From Argentina anserina (Eukaryota; Streptophyta; Magnoliopsida; Rosales; Rosaceae): a DNA stretch of 64,000 nt. The notes under the pieces are model-generated. The model made no database searches. It was not told the DNA's origin and saw only the letters and a program-made list of their open reading frames with translations. Positions 23,700 to 35,085 of this stretch are shown here, piece by piece. The translations under genes and the position numbers were made by a program. Each line of letters starts with the position of its first letter. Positions within the stretch are counted from its first letter, which is position 1. The stretch is taken from positions 30,132,001 through 30,196,000 of the forward strand of contig NC_065877.1 of assembly GCF_933775445.1 (NCBI RefSeq), given 5' to 3'.

Positions 23700-24135
23700 A
23701 TCGCACGCCGCTCTATCTAGGTCTCAAACCCTAGCCACCATATCAACGTCGTTTCCAACATTTTTCCACCACTACATCCATATCTCCTTACCCTAGACTT
23801 TCCCTCCTCCACTCAGGAGGATGTCACTGCGAGCTTTGCAGCCTTTCTTGCGCTTGCTAGTGATGAGGTTGTCGACATATCATATATGGACCATGGCACT
23901 GAACCTTTGCCTCCCACGAATGTTTTCCTTCTTGCAAAAACCCTCACCTCCAAATAGGTTAAACCTCATGATCTAAAGAGCCACTTCCGTCAAATTTGGC
24001 ACCTCTGCAAGGGTTTCAAGGTTCATGCAAGAGGTTTAAATCTCTTTGTGTTCACCTTTTCCTAAGGATCGAAATACAGTTTTCTAGGGTGGCCCATCGT
24101 ATTATCAATGAGCTCCAATGGTTATTCAGGATTAT
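23700..24135 (+). pseudogene. Left part of a DUF4283-type gag-like gene relic
   Basis: Reading across several frames gives a degraded protein: SSTQEDVTASFAAF..., then HLCKGFKVHARGL, LFVFTFS, DRNTVF-GGPS and VIQDY. That order matches the DUF4283 domain of plant retroelement gag-like/LINE ORF1 proteins (F.FxFxxxxDrxxVLxGGPW...). Stops at about 23956 and in the DRNTVF-GGPS segment show it is dead. The rest of the gene resumes at 28613 beyond a Copia insertion. Confidence 0.7.
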
Positions 24136-24241
24136 AATCAAATGGTATGAACTTGTATTAATTACTTCCTTATTACATCATGATCTGCTCTCTATATATA
24201 ACCTAATCAACATTCCACAAATCCCTCAAATCACGCTAACA
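24136..24241 (-). repeat. 3' LTR of the Copia element
   Basis: It is nearly identical to the 5' LTR but lacks a 25-base piece that in the other copy lies between two atcac words (aatcac-gtccgtg...ggtaaatcac). Loss by slippage between these short repeats is the simplest explanation. Confidence 0.88.
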
Positions 24242-24248
24242 TTCCTCC

Positions 24249-27200
24249 TCAAGTTGGCGCATACACATCAACCATGTCAAACTTGCTAAGTGAGTCATAA
24301 AAGGCCTTCTTAGACACTCTTTTTGTGAGCATATCGGCAAGTTTCTCTTCTGTATTAACAAAAGGAAAACTAATAATTTTTACGTATAGCTTCTCCTTTA
24401 TAAAGTGACGATCAACATCCACATGTTTTGCACGATCATGTTGCACAGGATTCTGTGAGATATCAATAGCTGCCTTGTTGTCAAAGTACAGCTTCATAGC
24501 ACACTTAGGCTTAATACCCAAGTCTTGTAGCAAATTTTAAGCCATAATAATTCGCACACTCCCTTAGTCATACCTCTGTATTCTACTTCAGCACTAGAGC
24601 GAGCTACCACTTTTTGTTTCTTCCTCTTCCATGTAACAAGATTACCCCCAACAAAGGTAAAGTACCCTGATGTGGATCTCCGATCTGTAATCTTTCCAGC
24701 CCAGTCTGCATCTGTGAAGCCACAAACCTCAAGGATATTATTGTGATTAGAGAACATTACTCATCTCCCTGGAGCTGACTTCAAGTACCTCAAAAACCTT
24801 ACAACTGCATCCATGTGGTCCACACTGGGATTATGCATGAATTGACTAAATACACTTACTGTATACGCAACATCTGGTCTGGTATGTGATAAATAATTTA
24901 GACTTCCAACTAGCCTCTGATAACGAGGTTTTTCAGTAGGCACTTGATCTGGATACTCTGCTAATCGATGGTTCTGCTCAATAGGAGTATCAATAGGAGT
25001 GCAATCCAACATACTTGTCTCTATTAGTAGATCAAGGATGTACTTCCTCTGACATAGATAGATACCATCACTTCCACAGGCTACCTCAATGCCTAAGAAA
25101 TATTTGAGTGTACCTAGGTCCTTCATCTCAAACTCAGTGGCTAGCTGTTTCTGTAATCTATCTACCTCAACAGTATCATTCCCAGTAACTATCATATCAT
25201 CAACATATATAATTAGGGTTGTTACATTCCTTTGTTGATGTTTGAGAAATAACGTGTGGTCTGAATTACTCTGTTTGTAACCAATTTTTCTCATGAACTG
25301 TGAGAATCTTCCAAACCAAGCACAAGGTGATTGTTTAAGACCATACAAAGACTTTCTCAATCTGCATACAAAGTTACTTGGAGAAACAACCACATTGGTA
25401 ATCTCAACAGAACCTGTCACCATATGTACTGGCTCACTTGTCTCCCCCTCTCCATGATACAACTCTTCAAAATATGAATTCTCCCCCTGAAGAGCAGTAT
25501 CAAAAGAGGTAAAATAACTCATGTCCTCAAAAAAAGTAACATCCATAGCAACATAATACTTCCTGATAGGTGGATGATAGCACTGGTACCCTTTCTGATG
25601 TCCTCCATATCCAACAAACACATATTTAACGGCCCCGGCATCCAACTTAGATCTCTGATGTTGTGGAAGATGGACAAAAGCAACACAACCGAAAACACGG
25701 GCAGAAAGAGTGAGAAAAAGGGGTAATGAGACATGAGATGCAAGAACCTCATATGGAACGTTTCCCTGAAGGACACGAGATGGAAGACGATTAATGAGGT
25801 GGGCGAAAGTTATGACAGCATCACCCCAAAAGTATTTAGGCATATGGGCACTAAAAAGAATACAACGAGCCATATCAAGTAAATGACGATTTTTCCTTTC
25901 AAAAACACTATTTTGCTCAGGTATATAAGAACATGTTGTTTGATGAATAATTTCGTGTGTGGTAAAGAACGCCTGAAATACATGATTCACATATTCCTCC
26001 CCCCCCCCCCAATTATCAAAACAAAGAACTCTAATTGTGGCATTATATCGGGTTTGGACAGTGGTATAAAAGGCTTGAAAAGCTTAAAAAACCTCAGCTT
26101 TGGTTTTAAGAAGAACAATCCATGAAAGGCATGTGCAATCATCAATAAATGACATATAATACCGCATTCCGGACACAATAGACTCTTTGGAGGGTTCCCA
26201 AATATCATAATGAATTAATTCAAAAGGAATAGTACTTTATTAGAAGTACTAGGGGAATAAGTAGACTGATGTCTCTTGCCCAAAACACATGTCTCACAAC
26301 GTAAAAAGACTCATCCACACTAAAAAAACAAAGTAGGCATGAATTTTTTCATAATACTAAAAGATTGATGCTCTAAGCGACAATGCCATAACCAAACTTC
26401 ACTTAGTTTGTCAGAAATGAAGATTAAAGCGGTTCGAGACTGTGCTCTTGGTTTCTCCCCCGCATATGTCTTATCTAGATGAAACAACCTGCCCCTCAGA
26501 TACCCCCGACCAATGAACTCCTCAGTGAGAAGATCCTGAAATATCACATATATAGGAAAAAATGTCACATAACACTTAGCGTCAGTGTTCAATTATGGGA
26601 CAGAGAGAAAATGATGAGGTAAAACAAGTACATATAGCACATTATGAAGCTCTATTGTGAGAGTAATACGAACTGATCATGTCCCTAACACAGGGAAGGC
26701 CTCACCATTAGCATTAGTAAGATAGGGTACTGGTGGATGAGACAATATGGTAAAATAAGATTTGTCATAAGTCATATGATCAGAAGCACCAGAATCAATA
26801 ATCCATGTATCAAAACCAACAAAGTTAGAAATATGTAAAGCCATACCAATTTTACCACGACCAGCTATGGATGCGGTAGGTGTAGCTCCTCCTGCTGTAT
26901 GATGATCATGTCCAACTACACCATAGATATCTGATTCCTGGATGAATTGAATAGCTGCTTTCGCTTTGGGACGATAATTAGGCCTTTTAGGCCTAAGGTG
27001 TGTATACAACTTCCAACAGGTTGCACAATAAGAGCAAGGAGGGCGAGGTTGATTCCCGAAGCCTTGTGGTGGACCTTGCTGATGAAGTGGAGCCGAAGTG
27101 GCTAACGGAAGGGATGGTGCTGGAGATCTAGCATGAACAGTAAGGCTGGAAACTACAACTTTTGTCTGATGAAGACTCTCCTGCTGAGACTCATCCTTAC

Positions 27201-27855
27201 AGATATATGTGAAAATTGTGATTAGACTAGGGGGTTCGATCTTTCTGAGCAATTCTCATTTCGCATTGTTATGCTTGGCATCAAGACCTCTCAGGAAATG
27301 GTGAACTCGCTTAAGCTCCTTCTCTTTTTGGTACCAAACAATATCCTCCTGATGCTTAATCATACAAGGACGTTTCATATCAATCTCAGCCCAAATATTT
27401 TTCAGTTTGGTGAAATATTGCACCACTGGTTGCCCATCATGTTGCATTGCCAAAGCTGTGCACTTTAACTCATGAACCTGTATGAAATCAGAGTCATTAG
27501 TATATAAGTCTTCTAGTGTTTGTCATATTGCATGCGTAGTAGTACATGCCTCGACCAGATCAACGATCTCGTCATTCATAGCTTTCCACAATACTGACAT
27601 GACAAGACCATCATCGTCGTTCCACTTAGTGTAGGCAACAATATCATCTTTACTAGGAGCCGTAGTTACTCTGGTTACATGCCCCATCTTGTGCATGCCT
27701 CGAAGATGAGCGGCCATAATTCTCTTCCATTTACGAAAATTGGTTTCGTTGAGTTTGGCGCCCCCAAAGGAACCACTTTCAGAATTCTTGACAGATATTT
27801 CAAATTGTGGAACGTTATTGATCTGAGAACTTTCTGTGTCGTCTCCAGAACCCAT
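24249..27855 (-). pseudogene. Copia gag-pol polyprotein remnant
   Basis: Gag starts at 27855 (MGSGDDTESS, with a UBN2-type core LNETNFRKWKRIMAAHL) and breaks into pieces at 27523 and 27256. The protease motif WIIDSGASDHM is near 26790-26820 and the GAG-pre-integrase motif WLWHCRLEHQ near 26380. Integrase is split by stops from about 26300 to 25990, with a poly(C) tract at 25999-26008. An open stretch at 25990-24761 carries the integrase end, then RT from KSLYGLKQSPCAWF through YVDD (about 25195-25206). RNase H follows (DADWAG, KHVDVDRHFIKE), ending at 24249. About 100 or more residues of the RT fingers normally found before SLYGLKQSP are missing. The protein is not functional. Confidence 0.9.
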
Positions 27856-28469
27856 TGAAATTCGAAAAATCAGGATTGATGCAGCGGAAATACAAATAAA
27901 AAAATCGGTTTTGAACCTGTCTTAGGTGCACATGCACAGTCGATGAACCTACACTGATAACCAAGACCACAAAATTTGAGTCGGACCAAGTCGGATGCGG
28001 GACGGATCCGGTCGAACTCGGGCCGCGTCGGTGTTAACGCGTGCCAGGTCGGGTCGAATGCGGGGCGGAAATTCGCTGATTTTTCTTGAAAAGGAGGACT
28101 TGTGAACGGAGAGGAGAGGAGCGTGACCACTGCAGATAGAGCACTAGAGAGAGAGACCACTGTCGTTGGTTAGTCGGAGCGGTGGGCAGAGGTGGGCTTC
28201 GTGAGAGCGGAGAGCGTGACGTCATCAGCGATAGGCGTCGTCGGACGTGACCACCAGAGCGAAGAGGAGACGGCCGTAGCAGGGGGGAAGCGGCAGAGAT
28301 CCTCGTCGTCGAGCTACGTCCTCGTCGGATTCGGGTTGAGAACGTTCGCTACTCATCGTCCTCATCGGATACCTAGCTTTCACGGCCTCCGTGCTTCCGT
28401 GGTGGCGTCGTCGTCGGCAGCAAGATAGACGGTGGCAACCTAAAAAAAACAGAAAAAGACAGAGACTCG

Positions 28470-28481
28470 GCTCTGATACCA
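28470..28481 (-). promoter_or_regulatory. Primer-binding site of the Copia element
   Basis: TGGTATCAGAGC on the minus strand is complementary to the 3' end of plant initiator tRNA-Met (…GCUCUGAUACCA). It sits directly after the 5' LTR. Confidence 0.88.
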
Positions 28482-28612
28482 AATCAAATGGTATGAACTT
28501 GTATTAATTACTTACTTATTACATCATGATCTGCTCTCTATATATAACCTAATCAACATTCCACAAATTCCTCAAATCACGTCCGTGATTTCTGCGGTAA
28601 ATCACGCTAACA
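28482..28612 (-). repeat. 5' LTR of the Copia element
   Basis: 131 bp, matching 24136-24241 apart from single-base changes and the extra 25 bases. LTRs of 100-130 bp are unusually short for Copia and approach the TRIM size class. Confidence 0.88.
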
Positions 28613-29540
28613 AGTATGATGGGTTAGCTTCTCCTCAATCAATCCCTATGAATGTTCTTTACTTCTGGATCAGCCTCCAAGGCATTCTGCCGGCTCTAGA
28701 GAAGCCAAAGTATATCAGGAATGTGGCATATGTGGCTGCCGGCTGGTACGTTCATCCGTATTGATGATGATTTGTTGGAACAATTCCAACAAGTTAGGGT
28801 TAGGGTTTCTCGTTCCCTTAATCGGCATTTCTATCTGAAGAAAACCCTTAAGATAATTGAGGGTGTTGCTGAAGAAATCCAATTTCACTTCGAGCATCCG
28901 TATCCATGAAGATGCCTTCTGTTTCAAGTGGGGAGGAGAGGCCTCAACCTCTGTTACTCCAACTCCAAAACTCTCTCTCTCTCCAGTCTGCCAATAATTG
29001 GTCTGCAAGGTGGTACCTTTCATTTTGATGGCATGTTGAGAGTGTTGCTCCAATCCTGCTAAGATCTTTGTTTACACCTACACTGGTGTTACGTAAGCCT
29101 ACTATTCTTCGTAATGAACTGTTGGTGCCTCCTTCGGATGCCTTGGCTCTTGCCCTGTCCCTACACAGGTTTCAGTGCCAGTAATTGTTGCTGGCACACC
29201 AACAAAGAAGTGTGACAGATCTGCATCACTGGAAGCCTCACACAAAAAAACAAAGCTTTTGTCATTAGCTCTGCAAGAAACTAAGAACAATGGCAAGAAG
29301 CAGAAAACTCCTGCTCTGAAATTAACTGTGAAGGCCTTTAGCTTAGTCGAAGCCCCTACTGGATAGCTAGTGTCTGCATCTGAGGATAGTGAGACAAAGA
29401 AAAGAAGGGGATGTCCCCCGCGTAAGAAGAACTCCCTAAAAGAGAAGAAAGATGAGGTCGCAGCACCTAGCTTGCTCTCTCTCAGTGCTCCAGCTCGCCC
29501 AAATGCAAAGGGTAAAGACAAAATTTAGATGTTTTTATGC
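28613..29540 (+). pseudogene. Right part of the DUF4283-type gag-like gene relic
   Basis: The relic continues from 24135: YDGLASPQSIPMNVLYFWISLQGILPALEKP, then IRIDDDLLEQFQQVRVRVSRSLNRHFYLKK and GVAEEIQFHFEH. These match the second half of DUF4283 proteins (xPLWVRLxGLPxxL... vRVRV...). A tail with KKRRGCPPRKKN at about 29395-29430 looks like the AT-hook/basic end of such proteins. Frameshifts and stops (after HPYP near 28908, for example) disable it. Without the nested Copia element the two halves would be continuous (QDY|YDGLASP). Confidence 0.7.
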
Positions 29541-29671
29541 ATGCCTATTCTATTTGTGTTGGTTGTAGAATATGCTTTATCCTTTCAATCACGGCAATTT
29601 AGTTTTTTTTAGTGAATAGACCTATGCTATGTACTAATATTGAGATTTTCTCATAAGCTCTTGTCTACTCC

Positions 29672-30350
29672 TGTAATAACCCTAAATTTTCCATTTCATT
29701 ATTTGATTTAAATTGAATTCTATAAAGTTATGAATTTCAGTTTATATGAATATAATTGTTTACAGCTTTACGGAACGGAAACGGAAACGTTATCGGAACG
29801 TTTGATTCGAAAAACGTTACGTTTCCGAACGATTTTATCGACTTTTATTCCGTCGCTCGGTTGCGAAAACTTTCTTCATGAAAGTTGTAGAGCTCGTCGA
29901 TACGAGTTCGTATGTATGTGACGCATTCGAAACGGACATCGTACGTAAAAGTTATTCACGTTGGAAGTTAGTTTCCGATTTGGAAACTAGTATAAAAAGG
30001 AATTTTTTTAACTAGGGTTTCCATAACAGGAAACCCTTCATTCCGCCGCTCTCTCTCTCTCTCTCTCACCCCGAAACTTCTTCCTCTTCCTTCAGAAAAT
30101 TCTTCGATCCAATCCGGCGAACCCCAGCCGACGTGTCCCTCACCGCCGACGCCAGCAGCCTCGCAACCTCGACGCAGCCCCCTCCAAGCCAGCCACGATC
30201 TCCAGCGCCGACGTGAAGCCTCGAGCGACTCGCAAGAACCGAACCCAGTCGGTCCAAACACTCCGACGAACTCCGACGCTCCCAAGGCCGAAATAGGTGA
30301 GGTTTTCATCGAATTTGATGTTGGGATGCTTGTTGTGTGAAATTGTGTTG
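29672..30350 (+). repeat. Truncated 5' LTR of the gypsy element
   Basis: It matches 32777-33454 almost perfectly, then similarity stops abruptly after gtgaaattgtgttg. A small perfect hairpin, ctatcaag-gagt-cttgatag, sits 8 bases past the break (30359-30378). The LTR TATA box tataaaaagg is at 29991-30000, about 320 bases into the LTR, followed by a CT microsatellite at about 30048-30067. Confidence 0.9.
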
Positions 30351-32238
30351 ATAGAGAACTATCAAGGAGTCTTGATAGAGAGCGTTGACCCTATATTGAG
30401 GGATGTTCAATGTTTAAATGTTGAGGACTAGATTTTAGTTATGCAACTAATCTAAGTTGAAGCCTAACAAGGTTGAGATATTATGTTCAGGTAAGAGATG
30501 TGTAGACCATAGGTTGGAGGTGGTTAACGAAAATTTTCGTGACTAGCATCTCTAACGCTATTGGTAACAGAGTGGTAGGGCGTATGATACGTCCATAAAG
30601 TGGTAATACAATTATTGAATTGAGATTCACATTTTGTCGACGTGACATTCCAAACTTGTTTTGGTTCGGCTATAGACAATTGATGTTACGCATTGTTCTT
30701 GGGTGAGCAAGAAATATAAGGTGATGGAGAAATCTCAATGTGACAATATGAATTAATTATTTGCTAGATGAGCATTTAAATGAGAACGCTGATCTTTCAG
30801 GATTAAATTATTTTGGTGTTGGGGATTGGAACTTCATAATGCCACAGGTCCAAATGAGACGCAATGGCGGTGAAGTAACTCTATTGAAGGTAAAGTATGA
30901 GATGACCTTAGCTTAATGATGTTTTAACGAATTGGTCGTGACATGTACCTTCTAACTGGTAAAGAAATGGTTGAGGACTAAATTTTTCTTTTCAAGTGCA
31001 AGTGGCGTTAGTGTTGGAGACTTAGAGGTTCTTTTCCTCTATACATCAGATTGTTTATTGTTGGATAAGGCGAAGTTGATTGAAGTGTTCAACAAGGGAT
31101 AAATTTTACGATAAAGAGTAATCGATTATATTACTGCTTGCAGAGAAGTTATTTTGGCCGAATGCATTGGCCATGAGAGTCATGATAAAAGTAAAGAAAC
31201 AACTGTTAGAGTGGTAGTGCGGCAACAATCTTGGGTTAGTCTGGAGGAGATGGTGGACCCAATATCAGGATTCAGATGTTGAATTGTTTACTGAATTTAT
31301 TGTATTACGACTGTGGGAAAAATCAATATTATAGATGATGCCACTAGGGCGTTGTGTGGGACCATGTGTCATACATTTGAGGTATGCATGAACCAAGGGG
31401 TATAGTATATCTCAGTTGTGGTTGTGTTTATTCTGCACAGTAATTCCACCTAATTTTCATGTTCCACTATCGGGAGATAAATATTTTCTTTACCTGTCCT
31501 GCGACTTGTAGCATGTAGCTGTAACTTCTTTTCCGACGGTGAGCTTTGGTGAAGGTGGTATGATGCGTGGTGCATCTCTCTTGTGGTGGTGGTAGAATTT
31601 TCTACAGCCTTTTGCGTATATTAGTCGATTCTCTGGTGAACTGTTGAGAGTAATTATTAATCCAAGGTGGTGTTCTGTGGTGGTTGTGAACTCAATAAGT
31701 TAAGATTTCTTTATCGTGTTGCCGATACAAATATGGTACTTGAGTGGGTATCATGCACGACAACTTTTTATGGTTATAATAAGATGATCATGAAAGGAGA
31801 TTATTTTGTTGATTCGAATGAATGGTGGGTTCGTCATTCTAGCGATGCATTGTAGTTAAGTCATGAAGGTGTTGTCGTGATAAAGCACGTTTATTTGAAA
31901 ACCACTATGTGTGATGAAAGTAGTAGGCATGTGTTAATCATTAATTTGATTCATGTTAGATGCTGAGAGTGTTGACCATGCTTAGTGGTAGAAGCTAACT
32001 CATGACGTGAGGATAGTCTGTCAAATCGCAAGAGAGTGGTGAACTAGACAAAAGAGGGCGTCGACGCCTCCATGCTGAAAACATCATTATGTTTCGGGAG
32101 GATGATTATATTTTGAGTAGCTCACATGCGACTATTATTGTTAGGACATGTGACAGATTGTCTGATGGAGGAAGTTTGAGGTAACGGAAGATAGGTTGAG
32201 AGCTTGTATGCTGGATTTTAAGGTAGCTATGAAATCAT
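30351..32238 (+). other. Unreadable internal region of the gypsy element
   Basis: There is no long ORF and no domain is recognisable except just before 32239, where words like EDRLRACMLDFK match the segment that precedes LIEFAYN in gypsy integrases but with frameshifts. The rest may be scrambled pol or a filler segment. Much of gag and pol is absent. Confidence 0.5.
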
Positions 32239-32736
32239 TTGAGATTAATTGAGTTCGCCTACAACGACAGTTACCCTTCCAGCATCGGCATGGTACCCTA
32301 TGAGGCACTTAAGGTAGACCATATCGATCACCTATCTGTTGGGCCAAAGTGGGGTGTAGTGACATTTGGCAAGAAGGGAAAATTGGCTCCGAGGTACGTT
32401 GGGCCCTTCGAGATACTTGAGAAGGTGGGCGAACTAGCTTACCGACTAGCTTTGCCTACTAGCATGTCGGGCGTTCACAACGTCTTCCACATTTCCATGC
32501 TGAGGAAGTATGTACCAGATGAGTCACACGTGATCGATCATAGCACCATTGAAGTGAAGGAAAATGCCACATTTGTGGTTGAGCCGGTTCGTATTCTGGA
32601 TAGGTCCACAAAGAAGCTTCGGAGGAAAGACGTGGAGCTAGTCAAGGTATTGTGGAGTCACCATGATGAGGGTGATGCATCTTGGGAGCGAAAGTCAGAC
32701 ATGATGACCAGATATCTACAGTTGTTTGTTGAGTGA
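32239..32736 (+). pseudogene. Gypsy integrase C-terminal fragment
   Basis: The reading frame gives RLIEFAYNDSYPSSIGMVPYEAL, the end of the integrase core. It then jumps to VTFGKKGKLAPRYVGPFEIL, VHNVFHISMLRKYVPD and LVKVLWSHHDEGDASWE, the GPY/F module and chromodomain-like end of Ty3 chromovirus integrases. Between PYEAL and the GPY/F part about 60 or more residues usually present (including the YGRKCRTP stretch) are missing, an in-frame internal deletion. The stop at 32734-32736 precedes the polypurine tract by about 30 bases, as in intact elements. Confidence 0.88.
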
Positions 32737-33920
32737 GCTCGAATTTCGGGACGAAATTCCTTTAAGGGGGGTAGATTGTAATAACCCTAAATTTTCCATT
32801 TCATTATTTGATTTAAATTGAATTCTATAAAGTTATGAATTTCAGTTTATATGAATATAATTGTTTACAGCTTTACGGAACGGAAACGGAAACGTTATCG
32901 GAACGTTTGATTCGAAAAACGTTACGTTTCCGAACGATTTTATCGACTTTTATTCCGTCGCTCGGTTGCGAAAACTTTCTTCATGAAAGTTGTAGAGCTC
33001 GTCGATACGAGTTCGTATGTATGTGACGCGTTCGAAACGGACATCGTACGTAAAAGTTATTCACGTCGGAAGTTAGTTTCCGATTTGGAAACTAGTATAA
33101 AAAGGAATTTTTTTTAACTAGGGTTTCCATAACAGGAAACCCTTCATTCCGCCGCTCTCTCTCTCTCTCTCACCCCGAAACTTCTTCCTCTTCCTTCAGA
33201 AAATTCTTCGATCCAATCCGGCGAACCCCAGCCGACGTGTCCCTCACCGCCGACGCCAGCAGCCTCGCAACCTCGACGCAGCCCCCTCCAAGCCAGCCAC
33301 GATCTCCAGCGCCGACGTGAAGCCTCGAGCGACTCGCAAGAACCGAACCCAGTCGGTCCAAACACTCCGACGAACTCCGACGCTCCCAAGGCCGAAATAG
33401 GTGAGGTTTTCATCGAATTTGATGTTGGGATGCTTGTTGTGTGAAATTGTGTTGTTTTTGGTTTGATTGAGGGAGTTTTGGAGGAGATCGGAGGGGGAGG
33501 GATTTGGGGGAGATGCCGCCGCCAGGGGTGGCGCGTATGGGTGCGTGCAGGAGGTAGGGACGGCGGGGAAACCGTGGGGAGGGAGAGGGAAGGAAGAGGG
33601 TGGTTTTGGAGGCGGCGGTGGCGTGATACGCGCCGTGGTTAGCCTCGGCGCGTGGGCCCCACGCGCGGCCCGCCGGAGGTGGCGCGTGTACCCCACGCGC
33701 CGCCACGTGCGGCGGTGTGAAAGTGTTTCCGATAGGGGTATTTTGGTAATTTACTTAAATGTAAATGTAAATTTTATTTACTACGGTAAATGTAATTAAA
33801 TTTTACCTTCGGTAAATGTAAATATAAATTACTTTCAGTAAATGTAAAAAGTAATTTGTAAAAGGGTAATTTAGTAAATTTTATTTACTGAGATTGTATT
33901 TACATTTAAATAGTACGTAT

Positions 33921-34110
33921 ACGTACAGAAATACGTATATAATATTTATACGTACAGAAATACGTATATAATATTTATACGTACAAAAATACGTATATAA
34001 TATTTATACGTACAGAAATACGTATATAATATTTATACGTACAGAAATATGTATATAGTATTCATACGTACAGAAATACGTATATAGTATTCATACGTAC
34101 AGAATACGTA
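33921..34110. repeat. Tandem array of a 29-base unit in the 3' LTR
   Basis: Six units of acgtacagaaatacgtat plus ataatatttat follow each other exactly from 33921 to 34094, then a partial unit. Units 5 and 6 share variant bases (atatagtattcat), so the array grew by local duplication. There are no spacers, so this is a simple satellite. Confidence 0.95.
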
Positions 34111-34897
34111 TTAATGGTATATTTGTACAGTAACCGTGAATAGTAACAGTGAACAGTAACCCTGAACAGTAACTTCGTAAAACCGAAAATTGCTTAACAG
34201 TATCAGATTATTACTGTTTCGGCATTTAAAGGTTTACGAAACGATTCTAAATGTTTTTCTTATCTTTTCAAGGTGATTGTTAAATCGAGGAAAGGAATTA
34301 TCATCGGGAATTATCATCGGGAATTGTGGAATTACGCTCGAGTCGATAAGCTGAGTAAAATCTCACATATTTACGAATCTACCCTCGCGGTGATTCAAGA
34401 TTTTGCAAGAGTATTTAATAATGAATTACAACATGTATACAATTTAGTGGATTACATATATACTGTATAATGGTAATAAGTACATATATATATAATTCAT
34501 TATATTATATACTGTTATTAATTCATTAGAAATGGTCATTTCGATGACGGAAGTTTGTGTATTGAGCATGTGTGGTGAAATATGACATGTATAAGATATA
34601 GTGGACTATATATGTATTGTATAAATGGTAAATAAGTACGAATATATATAGTTTGCTATATAATATACTGTTATGATTTTATTGTGATTATATTGAGCAT
34701 GTGATTTGAATTGTACAATATGATGTGAGATTATTGTACGTGATTTTTAACATTGAGATTGTTAAAATGTGAATTGTCTTCGGACCTGATTTTTGGTACA
34801 ATATGATGTGAGATTATTGTACGTGTTTGGCAAGTCGAAACCTAGCCTTTGGCCGGGCGAAAGTTACGATACAGTTAGAGCTCTAGTCTGTCAGCCA

Positions 34898-35085
34898 TAG
34901 TACTACATGTGAGGTAACGGGTGGTTATCTACTCATGAGTACTCAGATTTTTTTTGGATATTGGGTAGCGGGTGGTTGCCCAATATCAGCGTAGTACTGC
35001 ATGTGAGGTAACGGGTGGTTATCTGCTCATGGGTACTCAGACTGATTTGGATGTTGGGTAGCGGGTGGCTATCCAATATCAGCGG
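34898..35085. repeat. 94-base tandem duplication in the 3' LTR
   Basis: Copies at 34898-34991 and 34992-35085 each run from tagtact-catgtgaggtaac to ccaatatcagcg. The solo LTR at 4027-6524 has one copy of this segment (about 4620-4720), so the duplication arose on this lineage of the family. Confidence 0.88.

Larger units (their letters stand above)
24136..28612 (-). mobile_element. Ty1-Copia retrotransposon with very short LTRs, defective
   Basis: The 4477-bp element lies on the minus strand. Its 3' LTR is 24136-24241 (106 bp) and its 5' LTR 28482-28612 (131 bp); both run from TGTTAGCG to about ACCATTTGATT. Next to the 5' LTR is TGGTATCAGAGC (28470-28481), the classical primer site for initiator tRNA-Met. 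Next to the 3' LTR is the polypurine tract GAGGAGGAA (about 24242-24250). The internal region reads gag, protease, integrase, RT, RNase H, the Copia order. Flanking attat (24131-24135) and agtat (28613-28617) match at four of five bases, a plausible mutated target duplication. The reading frame is broken many times and the RT lacks its front part, so it cannot move on its own. Confidence 0.93.

Noticed and set aside
29968..30309. Minus-strand ORFs in the LTR (113 codons, repeated at 33144-33413)
   Set aside because: They lie opposite the GC-rich LTR leader and are repeated only because the LTR is repeated; no domain.
33921..34110. Regular 29-base repeats that could be mistaken for a CRISPR array
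   Set aside because: Units abut with no spacers, the repeat is AT-rich satellite inside a plant LTR, and the DNA is eukaryotic.
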